Positions 24,615-34,266 of a DNA stretch of 64,000 nt are shown piece after piece. Under the pieces are notes generated by a model. That model ran no database searches and was not told the origin of the DNA. It saw only the letters and a program-made list of their open reading frames with translations. Both the position numbers and the translations under genes were made by a program. Source of the stretch: Streptomyces iakyrus (lineage in GTDB: Bacteria; Actinomycetota; Actinomycetes; Streptomycetales; Streptomycetaceae); contig NZ_JNXI01000006.1 of the NCBI RefSeq assembly GCF_000717055.1, forward strand, positions 186,001-250,000. The letters are read 5' to 3'. Numbering within the stretch: position 1 is the first letter of the stretch; each line of letters begins with the position of its first letter.

Positions 24615-26078
24615 ATGTTCCTGACGATCACTACCACCGGCACGCCTGAGCGCCCCGCCACCGACCTCGGCTACCTGCTGCACAAGCATCCCGACAAGGC
24701 GCAGGCGTTCTCCACCTCCTACGGCACGGCCCACGTCCTCTACCCCGAGGCGGAAACCGGGCGCTGCACGGCGGCGCTGCTGCTGGAGGTCGAAGCGGTG
24801 GCACTGGTCAGGCGCGGCAAGGGCAAGGGCCGCGGAGGCGCCCCCGACGCGGCACTAGCGCAGTACGTCAACGACCGCCCCTACGCGGCCTCCTCCCTGC
24901 TCGCCGTGGCGCTGAGCAGCGTCTTCTCCAGCGCGATGAAGGGCGTCTGCAACGCCCGGCCGGAGCTGCCCGGCCAGGCCAGGCCACTGCGCGTCGAGGT
25001 GCCCGCGCTGCCCGCCCGGGGCGGCCCCGACCTCGTACGCAAGCTCTTCGAGCCGCTCGGCTGGACCGTCACCGCCGCACCCGTGCCGCTGGACACGGAG
25101 TTCCCCGACTGGGGCGACTCGCGGTACGTGAGCCTGGTCCTGGAATCGGACGCGCTCACCCTCGCCGAGGCCCTGCGGCACCTCTACGTCCTGCTCCCCG
25201 TCCTGGACGACGCCAAGCACTACTGGGTCGCTCCCGACGAGGTCGACAAGCTGCTGCGCGTCGGCGAGGGCTGGCTGCCCGCGCACCCGGAGCAGCGGCT
25301 GATCACCAGCCGCTACCTGTCGCGCCGCTGGTCGCTGACCCGGCAGGCCACCGAGCGCCTGGAACTGGTGCGCCTCGCCGAGACCGACGACAGCGAGGTC
25401 GAGGAAATCGACAACGCGGTCGAGGCGGAGACCGAGACCGAGGAGAAGCCGACCCCGCTGGCCGTGCAGCGCCGCGAGGCGATCGTCACGGCGCTCCGGC
25501 AGTCCGGCGCCGCCCGCGTCCTCGATCTCGGCTGCGGGCAGGGCCAGTTGGTGCAGACCCTGCTCAAGGACCCGGCGTTCACCGAGATCGTCGGTGTCGA
25601 CGTGTCGATGCGCGCCCTCACCATCGCCTCCCGGCGGCTCAAGCTGGACCGCATGGGCGAGAGGCAGGCCTCCCGCGTCCAGCTCTTCCAGGGCTCCCTC
25701 GCCTACACCGACGTCCGGCTCAAGGGCTACGACGCCGCCGTGCTCAGCGAGGTCATCGAGCACCTCGACCTGCCCCGGCTGCCTGCCCTGGAGTACGCGG
25801 TGTTCGGCTCGGCCCGGCCGAGGACGGTCCTCGTGACCACCCCCAACGTCGAGTACAACGTGCGCTGGGAGTCCCTCCCGGCCGGCCACGTCCGGCACGG
25901 CGACCACCGCTTCGAGTGGACCCGCGCGGAGTTCCGGGCCTGGGCGGAGGCGGTGGCCGGACGGCACGGCTACGGCGTGGGGTTCGTCGCCGTCGGCCCC
26001 GACGACCCCGAGGTGGGGCCGCCCACCCAGATGGCCGTGTTCACGATGACCAGCCCGAAGGAGGCGAAGGCGGCATGA
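24615..26078 (+). CDS. hen1: Hen1: 3'-terminal RNA ribose 2'-O-methyltransferase
   Basis: A 487-residue enzyme that methylates the 2'-OH at the broken 3' end of RNA before ligation, so that the repaired site resists re-cleavage. The N-terminal half (residues 1-~250) is the bacterial Hen1 ligase-activating domain. The C-terminal half holds the methyltransferase with motif I VLDLGCGQGQLVQTL near residue 300. Its metal-binding signature is SEVIEHLDLPRL, completed by RHGDHRFEWTRAEF. Its stop overlaps the pnkp start by 4 bases (ATGA), so the two are one operon, as in the experimentally known Pnkp/Hen1 system. ATG 24615 begins the conserved MFLTITTTG; longer frames run into the hairpin. Confidence 0.93.
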   Translation: MFLTITTTGTPERPATDLGYLLHKHPDKAQAFSTSYGTAHVLYPEAETGRCTAALLLEVEAVALVRRGKGKGRGGAPDAALAQYVNDRPYAASSLLAVALSSVFSSAMKGVCNARPELPGQARPLRVEVPALPARGGPDLVRKLFEPLGWTVTAAPVPLDTEFPDWGDSRYVSLVLESDALTLAEALRHLYVLLPVLDDAKHYWVAPDEVDKLLRVGEGWLPAHPEQRLITSRYLSRRWSLTRQATERLELVRLAETDDSEVEEIDNAVEAETETEEKPTPLAVQRREAIVTALRQSGAARVLDLGCGQGQLVQTLLKDPAFTEIVGVDVSMRALTIASRRLKLDRMGERQASRVQLFQGSLAYTDVRLKGYDAAVLSEVIEHLDLPRLPALEYAVFGSARPRTVLVTTPNVEYNVRWESLPAGHVRHGDHRFEWTRAEFRAWAEAVAGRHGYGVGFVAVGPDDPEVGPPTQMAVFTMTSPKEAKAA

Positions 26079-28615
26079 CCGACACACAGCAGGGGCGCGT
26101 GCTGCCCGTCACCGACCTGTCCCTGGTGGTGCTGGTCGGGGCCACCGGCTCCGGCAAGTCCACCTTCGCCCGCAGGCACTTCAAGCCCACCGAGGTCATC
26201 TCGTCCGACTTCTGCCGCGGCCTCGTCTCGGACGACGAGAACGACCAGAGCGCCACCAAGGACGCCTTCGACGTCCTGCACTACATCGCGGGCAAGCGCC
26301 TGGCCGCCGGCCGCCGCACCGTCGTGGACGCGACCAGCGTGCAGTCCGACGCCCGCCGCCAGCTCATCGACCTGGCCAAGCGGTACGACGTACTGCCCAT
26401 CGCGATCGTGCTCGACGTGCCCGAGGAGGTGTGCGCCGAACGCAACGCGGCCCGCACCGACCGCGCCGACATGCCCCGCCGGGTCATCCACCGCCACACC
26501 CGCGAACTGCGCCGCTCGCTGCGGCACCTGGAGCGCGAGGGCTTCCGCAAGGTGCACATCCTGCGGGGCGTGGAGGAGGTCGAGCACGCCACGGTCGTCA
26601 CCGAGAAGCGCTTCAACGACCTCACCCACCTCACGGGCCCGTTCGACATCATCGGCGACATCCACGGCTGCGCCGCCGAACTGGAGGCGCTGCTCGCCAA
26701 GCTGGGCTACGTCGACGGCGTCCACCCGGAGGGCCGTACGGCCGTCTTCGTCGGCGACCTGGTCGACCGCGGCCCGGACAGCCCCGGGGTGCTGCGCCGC
26801 GTGATGGCGATGGTGAAGTCCGGCAACGCCCTGTGCGTGCCCGGCAACCACGAGAACAAGTACGGCCGCTACCTGCGCGGCCGCAAGGTCCAGCACACCC
26901 ACGGCCTCGCCGAGACCATCGAGCAGATGGCCGGCGAGAGCGATGAGTTCCTCGCCGAGGTACGGGAGTTCCTCGACGGCCTCGTCAGCCACTACGTCCT
27001 CGACGGCGGCCGGCTGGTCGTCTGCCACGCCGGTCTGCCCGAGAAGTACCACGGCCGCACCTCCGGGCGCGTCCGCAGCCACGCCCTGTACGGCGACACC
27101 ACCGGGGAGACCGACGAGTTCGGCCTGCCCGTGCGCTACCCGTGGGCCGAGGACTACCGGGGCCGGGCCGCCGTCGTCTACGGCCACACCCCGGTGCCGG
27201 AGGCCACCTGGCTCAACAACACCATCTGCCTGGACACCGGCGCGGTCTTCGGCGGCAAGCTCACCGCCCTGCGCTGGCCGGAGCGCGAGCTGGCCGAGGT
27301 CCCGGCGGAGCAGGTCTGGTACGAGCCGACGAAGCCGCTGCGCTCCGAGGCACCCGGCGGGCAGGACGGCCGCCCGCTGGACCTGGCGGACGTGCGGGGC
27401 CGCAGGGTCGTGGAGACCCGGCACCAGGGCCGCGTCGCGATCCGCGAGGAGAACGCGGCGGCGGCCCTGGAGGTCATGAGCCGCTTTGCGGTGGATCCGC
27501 GGCTGCTGCCGTACCTCCCGCCGACCATGGCCCCGACGGCCACGAGTCACGTCGAGGGCTACCTGGAGCACCCCGAGGAGGCCTTCGCCCAGTACAAGGA
27601 CGACGGTGTCGCCCGGGTCGTGTGCGAGGAGAAGCACATGGGCTCGCGGGCGGTAGTCCTGGTGTGCCGCGACGCGGAGGCCGCACGCAAGCGGTTCGGC
27701 GTGGACGGGCCCACCGGATCCCTCTACACCCGTACCGGACGCCCCTTCCTCGACGACGACGCGCTCACCGAGGAGATCCTCGACCGGGTGCGCACGGCGG
27801 CCGGCGAGGCCGGCCTCTGGGACGAGCTGGAGACGGACTGGCTGCTGCTGGACGCCGAGCTGATGCCCTGGTCGCTGAAGGCGTCCGGGCTCCTGCGCTC
27901 GCAGTACGCCGCAGTGGGCGCCGCCTCCGGCGCGGTGCTCCCGCAGGCCCTGAGCGCCCTCCAGGGCGCGGCGGCGCGCGGCGTGGACGTGGCGGGCCTG
28001 CTGACCCGCACCGGTGAACGCGCCACTGACGCGGCCGCCTTCACCGAGGCCTACCGCCGCTACTGCTGGACCACCGACGGCCTGGACGGCGTGCGCCTTG
28101 CGCCGTTCCAGATCCTCGCGGTCCAGGGACGCAGCCTCACCGGGCTGCCGCACGACGAGCAGCTCGCCCTGCTCGACCGGCTCGTCGAGCACGACGGCAG
28201 CGGTCTTCTGCAGACCACCCGGCGGCTCTACGTCGACACGGCCGACCCGGAGTCGGTGCGGGCGGGCGTCGACTGGTGGCTGGAGATGACCGGCCGGGGC
28301 GGCGAGGGCATGGTGGTCAAGCCGGTCGGCGCGGTGGTCCGCGACGGCCAGGGCCGCCTGGTGCAGCCCGGCATCAAGTGCCGCGGCCGCGAGTACCTGC
28401 GGATCATCTACGGTCCGGAGTACACGCGCCCGGAGAACCTCGCCCGCCTGCGCTCGCGGTTCCTCAACCACAAGCGCTCCCTGGCGATCCGCGAGTACGC
28501 CCTGGGCCTGGAGGCCCTGGACCGGCTGGCCGAGGGCGAGCCGCTGTGGCGGGTGCACGAGGCGGTGTTCGGGGTGCTGGCGCTGGAGTCGGAGCCGGTC
28601 GACCCGAGGCTGTGA
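26075..28615 (+). CDS. pnkp: Pnkp: polynucleotide kinase-phosphatase-ligase for RNA repair
   Basis: An 846-residue three-domain enzyme. The kinase has a P-loop GATGSGKST at residues 22-30. The metallophosphatase is calcineurin-like, with GDIHGC near 194, GDLVDRGPDS near 226 and GNHENK near 258. The C-terminal adenylyltransferase/ligase domain has EEKHMGSR near 518-525, whose Lys is the expected AMP-accepting residue. The three activities heal 5'-OH and 2',3'-cyclic phosphate ends left by ribotoxin cleavage, then seal the break together with Hen1. ATG 26075 follows AAGGAGG inside the end of hen1; the longer in-frame extension is antisense-like and is rejected. All key motifs are present. Confidence 0.95.
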   Translation: MTDTQQGRVLPVTDLSLVVLVGATGSGKSTFARRHFKPTEVISSDFCRGLVSDDENDQSATKDAFDVLHYIAGKRLAAGRRTVVDATSVQSDARRQLIDLAKRYDVLPIAIVLDVPEEVCAERNAARTDRADMPRRVIHRHTRELRRSLRHLEREGFRKVHILRGVEEVEHATVVTEKRFNDLTHLTGPFDIIGDIHGCAAELEALLAKLGYVDGVHPEGRTAVFVGDLVDRGPDSPGVLRRVMAMVKSGNALCVPGNHENKYGRYLRGRKVQHTHGLAETIEQMAGESDEFLAEVREFLDGLVSHYVLDGGRLVVCHAGLPEKYHGRTSGRVRSHALYGDTTGETDEFGLPVRYPWAEDYRGRAAVVYGHTPVPEATWLNNTICLDTGAVFGGKLTALRWPERELAEVPAEQVWYEPTKPLRSEAPGGQDGRPLDLADVRGRRVVETRHQGRVAIREENAAAALEVMSRFAVDPRLLPYLPPTMAPTATSHVEGYLEHPEEAFAQYKDDGVARVVCEEKHMGSRAVVLVCRDAEAARKRFGVDGPTGSLYTRTGRPFLDDDALTEEILDRVRTAAGEAGLWDELETDWLLLDAELMPWSLKASGLLRSQYAAVGAASGAVLPQALSALQGAAARGVDVAGLLTRTGERATDAAAFTEAYRRYCWTTDGLDGVRLAPFQILAVQGRSLTGLPHDEQLALLDRLVEHDGSGLLQTTRRLYVDTADPESVRAGVDWWLEMTGRGGEGMVVKPVGAVVRDGQGRLVQPGIKCRGREYLRIIYGPEYTRPENLARLRSRFLNHKRSLAIREYALGLEALDRLAEGEPLWRVHEAVFGVLALESEPVDPRL

Positions 28616-28632
28616 GCCGGTGGCCACACGAT

Positions 28633-28672
28633 TCCGGCCAGGCTTGTCCCGCCTGGGACACTCCTGGCCGGA
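28633..28672 (+). terminator. Nested hairpin terminator after pnkp
   Basis: Outer arms TCCGGCCAGG (28633-28642) and CCTGGCCGGA (28663-28672) are perfect 10-mers. Inside them GTCCC and GGGAC form a second stem. It lies 18 bases beyond the pnkp stop and separates the RNA repair operon from the arginine deiminase region. The remaining 210 bases to 28883 hold no supportable gene. Confidence 0.7.
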
Positions 28673-28882
28673 CGTCGTCCTTCAGGTCCCGTTCGTCCCG
28701 CACGTCCCGGCCGGACACGCGCACCCATGGCTCCGCCACGCGTCCCACCGTGCCGCGCACCCCGGGCGGGCACCTCGCCGCCGGTGACGCCGCCCCGCTT
28801 GTCGTCGCCGCGACGAGAACTGGCGGTCACGGAAACGGTCGAGGAGCGCGTCAATACGCCCTTCGATGGTCAGGATGGAGGC

Positions 28883-30106
28883 ATGGCATACCACGTCCAC
28901 TCCGAGGCCGGGCGGCTGCGCCGCGTCATCCTGCACCGGCCCGATCTCGAGCTCAAAAGGCTCACCCCCAGCAACAAGACCTCGCTGCTCTTCGACGACG
29001 TGCTGTGGGTGCGCAGGGCCCGCGCCGAGCACGACGGGTTCGCCGACGTGCTGCGGGACCGGGGCGTCGCCGTCCACCTCTTCGGCGACCTGCTGGCCGA
29101 GACACTTGAGGTCCCGGCGGCCAGATCCCTCGTCCTGGAGCGGGTCTTCGACGAGAAGGAGTACGGTCCGCTGGCCACCGACCCGCTCAGAGCCGCCTTC
29201 GAGAACATGACCGCGCGGGAGCTGGCCGAGGTCCTGGTCGGCGGCATGACGAAACGCGAGTTCCTCGACGTGCACCCGGAGCCGACCTCCGTGCGCTTCC
29301 ACGTCATGGAGCTGGACGACTTCCTGCTGGGCCCGCTGCCCAACCACCTCTTCACCCGCGACACCTCCGCCTGGATCTACGACGGCGTGTCCATCAACGC
29401 CATGCGCTGGCCCGCCCGGCAGCGCGAGACCGTGCACTTCGAGGCGATCTACCGGCACCACCCGCTGTTCCGCGACGAGACGTTCCACGAGTGGTCGAAG
29501 GGACAGACGGACTACCCCTCCACCATCGAGGGCGGGGACGTGCTGGTCATCGGCAACGGGGCGGTGCTCATCGGCATGAGCGAGCGCACCACTCCGCAGG
29601 CCGTGGAGATGCTCGCGCACAAGCTGTTCGCCGCCGGGTCCGCCGAGACGATCGTGGCCCTCGACATGCCCAAGCGGCGTGCCTTCATGCACCTCGACAC
29701 CGTGATGACCATGGTCGACGGTGACACCTTCACCCAGTACGCGGGCCTCGGCATGCTCCGCTCGTACACCATCGAGCCGGGCGTCGGAGAGAAGGAACTG
29801 AAGGTCACCGACCATCCGCCGGAGCACATGCACCGCGCGATCGCCGCCGCGCTCGGCCTGAACGAGATCCGCGTGCTGACCGCCACCCAGGACGTGCACG
29901 CGGCCGAGCGCGAGCAGTGGGACGACGGGTGCAACGTCCTCGCCGTCGAACCCGGGGTCGTGGTCGCCTACGAGCGGAACTCCACGACCAACACCCATCT
30001 GCGCAAGCAGGGCATCGAGGTGATAGAGATCCCGGGCAGCGAGCTGGGGCGGGGGAGGGGCGGGCCGCGGTGCATGAGCTGCCCGGTCGAACGCGACCCT
30101 GTATAG
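28883..30106 (+). CDS. arcA: Arginine deiminase
   Basis: A 407-residue enzyme that hydrolyses L-arginine to citrulline and ammonia. Guanidino-modifying fold motifs are visible: [20 protein letters not shown] near the start, [14 protein letters not shown], the [21 protein letters not shown] block, and [11 protein letters not shown], with the active-site His. The nucleophile is Cys400 in RCMSCP near the C-terminus. ATG 28883 follows GGATGGAGG; the open frame extends upstream to 28727 without conservation. It is followed after 60 bases by ornithine carbamoyltransferase and then a permease, giving the core of the ADI pathway. Carbamate kinase is not in the window. Confidence 0.93.
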   Translation: MAYHVHSEAGRLRRVILHRPDLELKRLTPSNKTSLLFDDVLWVRRARAEHDGFADVLRDRGVAVHLFGDLLAETLEVPAARSLVLERVFDEKEYGPLATDPLRAAFENMTARELAEVLVGGMTKREFLDVHPEPTSVRFHVMELDDFLLGPLPNHLFTRDTSAWIYDGVSINAMRWPARQRETVHFEAIYRHHPLFRDETFHEWSKGQTDYPSTIEGGDVLVIGNGAVLIGMSERTTPQAVEMLAHKLFAAGSAETIVALDMPKRRAFMHLDTVMTMVDGDTFTQYAGLGMLRSYTIEPGVGEKELKVTDHPPEHMHRAIAAALGLNEIRVLTATQDVHAAEREQWDDGCNVLAVEPGVVVAYERNSTTNTHLRKQGIEVIEIPGSELGRGRGGPRCMSCPVERDPV

Positions 30107-30108
30107 AC

Positions 30109-30137
30109 ATGCTGGAGTTCGTATAGTATTCCAGCAT
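30109..30137 (+). promoter_or_regulatory. Inverted repeat between arcA and argF/arcB
   Basis: Perfect 8-bp arms, ATGCTGGA (30109-30116) and TCCAGCAT (30130-30137), flank a TATAGT hexamer. A GTATAG hexamer also recurs at 30101 and 30121, exactly 20 bases apart. The element starts 2 bases after the arcA stop and ends 29 bases before the next start. It is probably an operator or an internal promoter of the arginine pathway. It does not closely match an ARG box by eye. Confidence 0.5.
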
Positions 30138-30166
30138 CTGTGTCCCCGTATCCCTGGAGCGTCCTC

Positions 30167-31174
30167 ATGGCGACTGTCCCGACCGCCCTCGCCGGCCGCC
30201 ACCTCCTCAAGGAGCTGGACCTGACCGAGAAGGAGTTCCGCGGTCTGGTCGAGCTGGCCGCCGAGCTGAAGGCCGCCAAGAAGGCCGGGGCCGAGACCCA
30301 GTACCTGCGGGGCCGGAACATCGCGCTGATCTTCGAGAAGACCTCCACCCGCACCCGCTGCGCGTTCGAGGTCGCGGCCGCCGACCAGGGCGCCTCGACC
30401 ACGTACCTCGACCCCTCCGGCTCGCAGATCGGGCACAAGGAGTCGGTCAAGGACACCGCGCGGGTGCTGGGCCGGATGTACGACGCGATCGAGTACCGGG
30501 GCGACAGCCAGCAGAAGGTGGAGGAACTGGCGGCGCACGCCGGTGTCCCCGTCTACAACGGGCTCACCGACGACTGGCACCCCACCCAGATGCTCGCCGA
30601 CGTGCTGACCATGACCGAGCACTGCGCCAAGCCGCTGACCGAGGTCTCCTTCGCCTATCTGGGCGACGCCCGCTTCAACATGGGCAACTCCTACCTGGTC
30701 ACCGGCGCCCTGCTCGGCATGGACGTCCGTCTCGTCGCGCCGAAGGAGTACTGGCCGGCCGAGGAGGTCGTCGACCGGGCCCGTTCCCTCGCCGCCGGCA
30801 GCGGCGCCCGCATCACGCTCACCGAGACGGTGGACGACGGCGTGCGCGGCGCCGACTTCGTGGCCACGGACGTCTGGGTCTCCATGGGTGAGCCGAAGGA
30901 GGTCTGGGCCGAGCGCATCGCCGCCCTCGCCCCGTATGCCGTGACCATGGACGTCCTGCACGCCACCGGCAACCCGGAGGTGAAGTTCCTGCACTGCCTG
31001 CCCGCGTTCCACGACCTCGGCACCAAGGTCGGCCAGGAGATCCACGCGGCCCACGACCTGGAGTACCTGGAGGTCTCCGACGAGGTCTTCGAGTCGGCCC
31101 ACTCGGTCGTCTTCGACGAGGCGGAGAACCGGATGCACACCATCAAGGCGGTCTTGGTGGCAACCCTCGCCTGA
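30167..31174 (+). CDS. argF: Ornithine carbamoyltransferase
   Basis: A 335-residue enzyme that interconverts citrulline plus phosphate with ornithine plus carbamoyl phosphate. The carbamoyl-phosphate site is STRTR at residues 60-64. The ornithine side carries [26 protein letters not shown] and HCLPAFHD. The length and the block [20 protein letters not shown] match the catabolic/anabolic OTC family. ATG 30167 follows CTGGAG; an upstream start at 30140 would lie in the inverted-repeat region. Next to arginine deiminase it most likely works in the catabolic direction, and could be called arcB. The sequence alone does not decide direction. Confidence 0.92.
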   Translation: MATVPTALAGRHLLKELDLTEKEFRGLVELAAELKAAKKAGAETQYLRGRNIALIFEKTSTRTRCAFEVAAADQGASTTYLDPSGSQIGHKESVKDTARVLGRMYDAIEYRGDSQQKVEELAAHAGVPVYNGLTDDWHPTQMLADVLTMTEHCAKPLTEVSFAYLGDARFNMGNSYLVTGALLGMDVRLVAPKEYWPAEEVVDRARSLAAGSGARITLTETVDDGVRGADFVATDVWVSMGEPKEVWAERIAALAPYAVTMDVLHATGNPEVKFLHCLPAFHDLGTKVGQEIHAAHDLEYLEVSDEVFESAHSVVFDEAENRMHTIKAVLVATLA

Positions 31175-31276
31175 ACAGGCCTTATGCTGACCGGCGGCCC
31201 GGAGCCACCCCTTCTCCGCGGCCGCCGCGCGACGAACCCGTCGCATCCCGCACCACCAGAAACGAGCACCACCCGC

Positions 31277-32707
31277 ATGCCCCGCTTCAAGTCGTCCCAT
31301 CTCCTGGTGGCCGAATCCGGCGCCGACCGCGAAGGCCACGGCCTCCGGCGCACGATGGGCCTCTTCCAGCTCGTCTGCTTCGGCGTCGGTGCCATCGTCG
31401 GCACCGGCATCTTCGTCGGCCTTTCCGACTCGGTCGCCCAGGCCGGTCCGGGCGTCGTCGTCTCCTTCCTGCTCGCCGCGATCACCTGCGTCTTCACCGC
31501 GTTCGCCTTCGCCGAGCTCGGCGGCGCGATCCCGGTCTCCGGCTCCTCGTACTCCTTCGCCTACGCCGGTCTCGGCGAGGGCACGGCCTTCCTCGTCGGC
31601 TGGTGCCTGCTGCTGGAGTACGGCGTCTCGGTCTCCGCGGTGGCGGTCGGCTGGAGCCAGTACGTCAACGAACTCCTCGACAGCCTCGTCGGACTGCACC
31701 TGCCCACCGCCCTGTCGGCCGGTCCGGGCGAGGGCGGCGTGGTGAACCTCCCGGCTGTGATCGTCATCGCCATGGCCGCGGTCCTGCTGGTCCGCGGGGT
31801 GCGCGAGAGTGCCCGGGCCACGGCGGCGATGGCCGTGCTGAAGCTCGCCGTCCTGGTGGCCTTCGTCGCGATCGGCTTCACCGCGTTCGAGGACGGCAAC
31901 CTCACGCCGTTCTCGCCCACGGGCCTGGCCGGCATCGGGGCGGGCACGACCGCCGCCTTCTTCTCGTACATCGGCTTCGACGCGATCACCACCGCCGGTG
32001 AGGAGGCGAAGAACCCCCGCCGGGACATCCCCGTCGCGATCCTCGTCTGCATCGGGCTGGTCACGCTGCTCTACTGCGCCGTCGCGCTCGCCGCGATCGG
32101 CGCCATCGGCGGCGACGCGGTCGGCGGCCGTCCGGCGGCCCTCTCCTACGTCGTCAACCAGGTCACCGGCTCCACCGTCGGCGGCGGGGTGATCGCCTTC
32201 GGAGCGGTCGTCGCCATCGCCTCGGTCGTCCTCGCCGTGATGTACGGCCAGACCCGGATCCTGATGTCCATGTCCCGCGACGGGCTGATCCCGCGCGTCT
32301 TCGAGAAGGTCTCGCCGAAGACCTCCACGCCTGTCGCCGGCACGCTGATCGTGGCGGTCGTCTTCGCGATCCCCGCCGCCTTCGCCCCGCTGGACGCGGT
32401 GGTCAACCTGTGCACCATCGGCACCCTCGCCACCATGGCCGTGGTCAACATCGCGGTCATCGCCCTGCGCCGCCGTGAGCCGGGCCTGGCCCGCACCTTC
32501 CGGGTGCCGCTGTACCCCGTCACCCCGCTGCTCGGCGTCGGCTTCTGCCTGTACCTGATGTACGAGACGGGTGCGACGACCTGGATTCAGTTCGCCGGGT
32601 TCCTCGCGGTCGGCACCGCCCTGTACCTGCTCTACGGGCGCCGGAACTCCCGGCTCGCCGCGGTCACGCCGACGGACGCCGCTGAGCCGGTACGAGAGGC
32701 AGTCTGA
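31277..32707 (+). CDS. APC-superfamily amino acid permease (cationic amino acid type)
   Basis: A 476-residue transporter with about 12 to 14 membrane helices. It opens with LRRTMGLFQLVCFGVGAIVG, then TGIFVGLSDSVAQAGPG, the substrate-binding GxG of APC helix 1. It shares the architecture of CAT-type permeases (FFSYIGFDAITTAGEEAKNP, ARTFRVPLYPVTPLLGVGFC). Following the arginine deiminase and OTC genes, it probably imports arginine or exchanges it for ornithine; this is inferred from context. It converges on the 32664-33131 gene with a 44-base overlap of 3' ends. ATG 31277 is the first Met of the family-like sequence. Confidence 0.88.
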   Translation: MPRFKSSHLLVAESGADREGHGLRRTMGLFQLVCFGVGAIVGTGIFVGLSDSVAQAGPGVVVSFLLAAITCVFTAFAFAELGGAIPVSGSSYSFAYAGLGEGTAFLVGWCLLLEYGVSVSAVAVGWSQYVNELLDSLVGLHLPTALSAGPGEGGVVNLPAVIVIAMAAVLLVRGVRESARATAAMAVLKLAVLVAFVAIGFTAFEDGNLTPFSPTGLAGIGAGTTAAFFSYIGFDAITTAGEEAKNPRRDIPVAILVCIGLVTLLYCAVALAAIGAIGGDAVGGRPAALSYVVNQVTGSTVGGGVIAFGAVVAIASVVLAVMYGQTRILMSMSRDGLIPRVFEKVSPKTSTPVAGTLIVAVVFAIPAAFAPLDAVVNLCTIGTLATMAVVNIAVIALRRREPGLARTFRVPLYPVTPLLGVGFCLYLMYETGATTWIQFAGFLAVGTALYLLYGRRNSRLAAVTPTDAAEPVREAV

Positions 32708-33131
32708 ACCAGACCGCCTTGCCGGACTCGGTCGGCCGGTGCCCGCAGGAGGAGCTCAGGGCGCGGATCAGCAGCAGCCCGCGCCCGTGCTCCTGCCAGG
32801 GGTCGGGCGGTCCGCCGGCCGGACAGGTGAGGTCGCCCGGCGGGGCCGGGTCGGCGTCGTGGACCTCGACCTGGCAGCCCGACGGCAACAGCTCCACGAC
32901 CAGCTCTATCGGCGACTCGCCCGTGGTGTGCTCCACCGCGTTGGCCACCAGCTCCGCCGTGAGCAGCTCCGCGGTGTCGCAGTCCGCCCCGCGCTCCAGC
33001 TCGGCCAGCGCCGTACGGACCAGGGCACGGGCCACGGGCACCGCCGCTGCGGTGTGCGGCAGCGCGATGCGCCAGGAGGCGGGAGCTGAGGGGAGTTCGT
33101 ACACGGCGGGTCCGTTCATGGAGCAGGACAT
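32664..33131 (-). CDS. ATP-binding anti-sigma-factor-like kinase (HATPase, RsbW type)
   Basis: A 155-residue single-domain GHKL ATPase. The N box is TAELLTAELVANAVEHTTGE, and QVEVHDADP with HGRGLLLIRALSSSCG supply the G1/G2 boxes. The HGRGL block is typical of the many streptomycete RsbW/SpoIIAB-like proteins. Such proteins phosphorylate anti-sigma antagonists and/or bind sigma factors. No partner gene is adjacent. ATG 33131 and ATG 33119 are both possible; neither has a strong ribosome site. Its 3' end overlaps the permease 3' end. Confidence 0.85.
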   Translation of the reverse strand: MSCSMNGPAVYELPSAPASWRIALPHTAAAVPVARALVRTALAELERGADCDTAELLTAELVANAVEHTTGESPIELVVELLPSGCQVEVHDADPAPPGDLTCPAGGPPDPWQEHGRGLLLIRALSSSCGHRPTESGKAVWFRLPLVPAQRRPSA

Positions 33132-33359
33132 CCTGCTTTCAACCTGATGAATGGTACGGCGCCGCTCTCCGGGGACGTCCGAGGGGCACCGCCGGAGGCG
33201 CCCTTGCCTCCTTGCCGACGGCTTACCCAGGTGAACGCGGCGCCGCGCACAGCTGCTCCCGCCGTTACGCCGGTGTGGACGATCTGTGACGGATGTGACC
33301 GGCCCGGGGCACGCCGGGCCCACACCGGAGTCCTACCCGGACGGTCTATCGCGCACTCA

Positions 33360-33395
33360 TGACGACAGTCACGGATGAGTGATAGCTTCGGAGGG
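33360..33395 (+). promoter_or_regulatory. Shared promoter/operator of the aromatic-CoA regulon, copy 1
   Basis: TGACGACAGTCA (33360-33371; TGAC-N4-GTCA is a perfect inverted repeat), then after 9 bases GATAGCTTCGGAGGG. The same two elements recur with identical spacing (21 bases start to start) at 43727 before the acyl-CoA dehydrogenase gene. It lies 79 bases upstream of the enoyl-CoA hydratase start. The GATAgC element is a plausible -10. The surrounding 307-base gap 33132-33438 holds no gene. Confidence 0.65.
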
Positions 33396-33438
33396 TAGAG
33401 CTCAGTGAGGCAGTGCCCGCCCGAGGAGGCCGCACGTC

Positions 33439-34266
33439 ATGAGTCCCTTCACCGGCTCCGCCGCCCGCACCCCCGGCTGGGAGCATCTGCGCGTCGAGGT
33501 CGCCGACGGCGTCGCGACCGTCACCCTCGCCCGCCCCGAGAAGCTCAACGCGCTCACCTTCGGCGCCTACGCCGACCTGCGCGACCTGCTCGCGGAGCTG
33601 TCCCGGGAGCGGTCCGTACGGGCCCTGGTGCTGGCCGGCGAGGGCCGCGGCTTCTGCTCCGGCGGCGACGTCGACGAGATCATCGGCGCCACCCTCGGCA
33701 TGGACACCGCCCAGCTCCTGGACTTCAACCGGATGACCGGCCAGGTGGTCCGGGCGATCCGGGAGTGCCCGTTCCCCGTCATCGCGTCGCTGCACGGCGT
33801 GGCGGCGGGCGCCGGAGCGGTGCTCGCCCTGGCCGCGGACTTCCGCGTCGCCGACCCCACCGCCCGCTTCGCCTTCCTCTTCACCCGCGTCGGCCTCTCC
33901 GGCGGCGACATGGGCGCGGCCTACCTGCTGCCCCGGGTCGTCGGACTGGGCCACGCGACGCGCCTGCTGATGCTGGGCGACCCGGTCCGCGCCGTCGAGG
34001 CGGAGCGCATCGGCCTGATCAGCGAGCTGACGGAGGAGGGCCGGACGGACGAGACCGCACGGCAACTGGCGCGGCGCCTGGCGGAGGGCCCGGCCCTGGC
34101 GTACGCCCAGACCAAGGCCCTTCTGACGTCCGAGCTGGACATGCCCCTGGCGGCCTCGATCGAACTCGACGCCTCGACGCAGGCGCTCCTGATGACGGGC
34201 GAGGACTACGCGGAATTCCACGCGGCTTTCACGGAGAAGCGCCCCCCGAAATGGAGCGGACGATAG
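33439..34266 (+). CDS. Enoyl-CoA hydratase/isomerase family protein
   Basis: A 275-residue crotonase-fold enzyme. Oxyanion-hole blocks are VLAGEGRGFCSGGDVDEI and ASLHGVAAGAGAVLALAADF. The segment FTRVGLSGGDMGAAYLLPRV places Gly/Asp where classical hydratases carry the second catalytic Glu, so the reaction may differ from simple hydration (isomerase or ring-opening hydrolase). It is the first gene of the operon and abuts the bifunctional monooxygenase gene. It probably acts on the non-aromatic CoA intermediate made by that enzyme. ATG 33439 is downstream of the shared regulatory element. Confidence 0.88.
   Translation: MSPFTGSAARTPGWEHLRVEVADGVATVTLARPEKLNALTFGAYADLRDLLAELSRERSVRALVLAGEGRGFCSGGDVDEIIGATLGMDTAQLLDFNRMTGQVVRAIRECPFPVIASLHGVAAGAGAVLALAADFRVADPTARFAFLFTRVGLSGGDMGAAYLLPRVVGLGHATRLLMLGDPVRAVEAERIGLISELTEEGRTDETARQLARRLAEGPALAYAQTKALLTSELDMPLAASIELDASTQALLMTGEDYAEFHAAFTEKRPPKWSGR

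Noticed and set aside
25970..31699. Long minus-strand frames of 885 and 1005 codons
   Set aside because: They lie opposite pnkp, arginine deiminase, OTC and the permease, all of which have clear motifs. The antisense translations match no domain.
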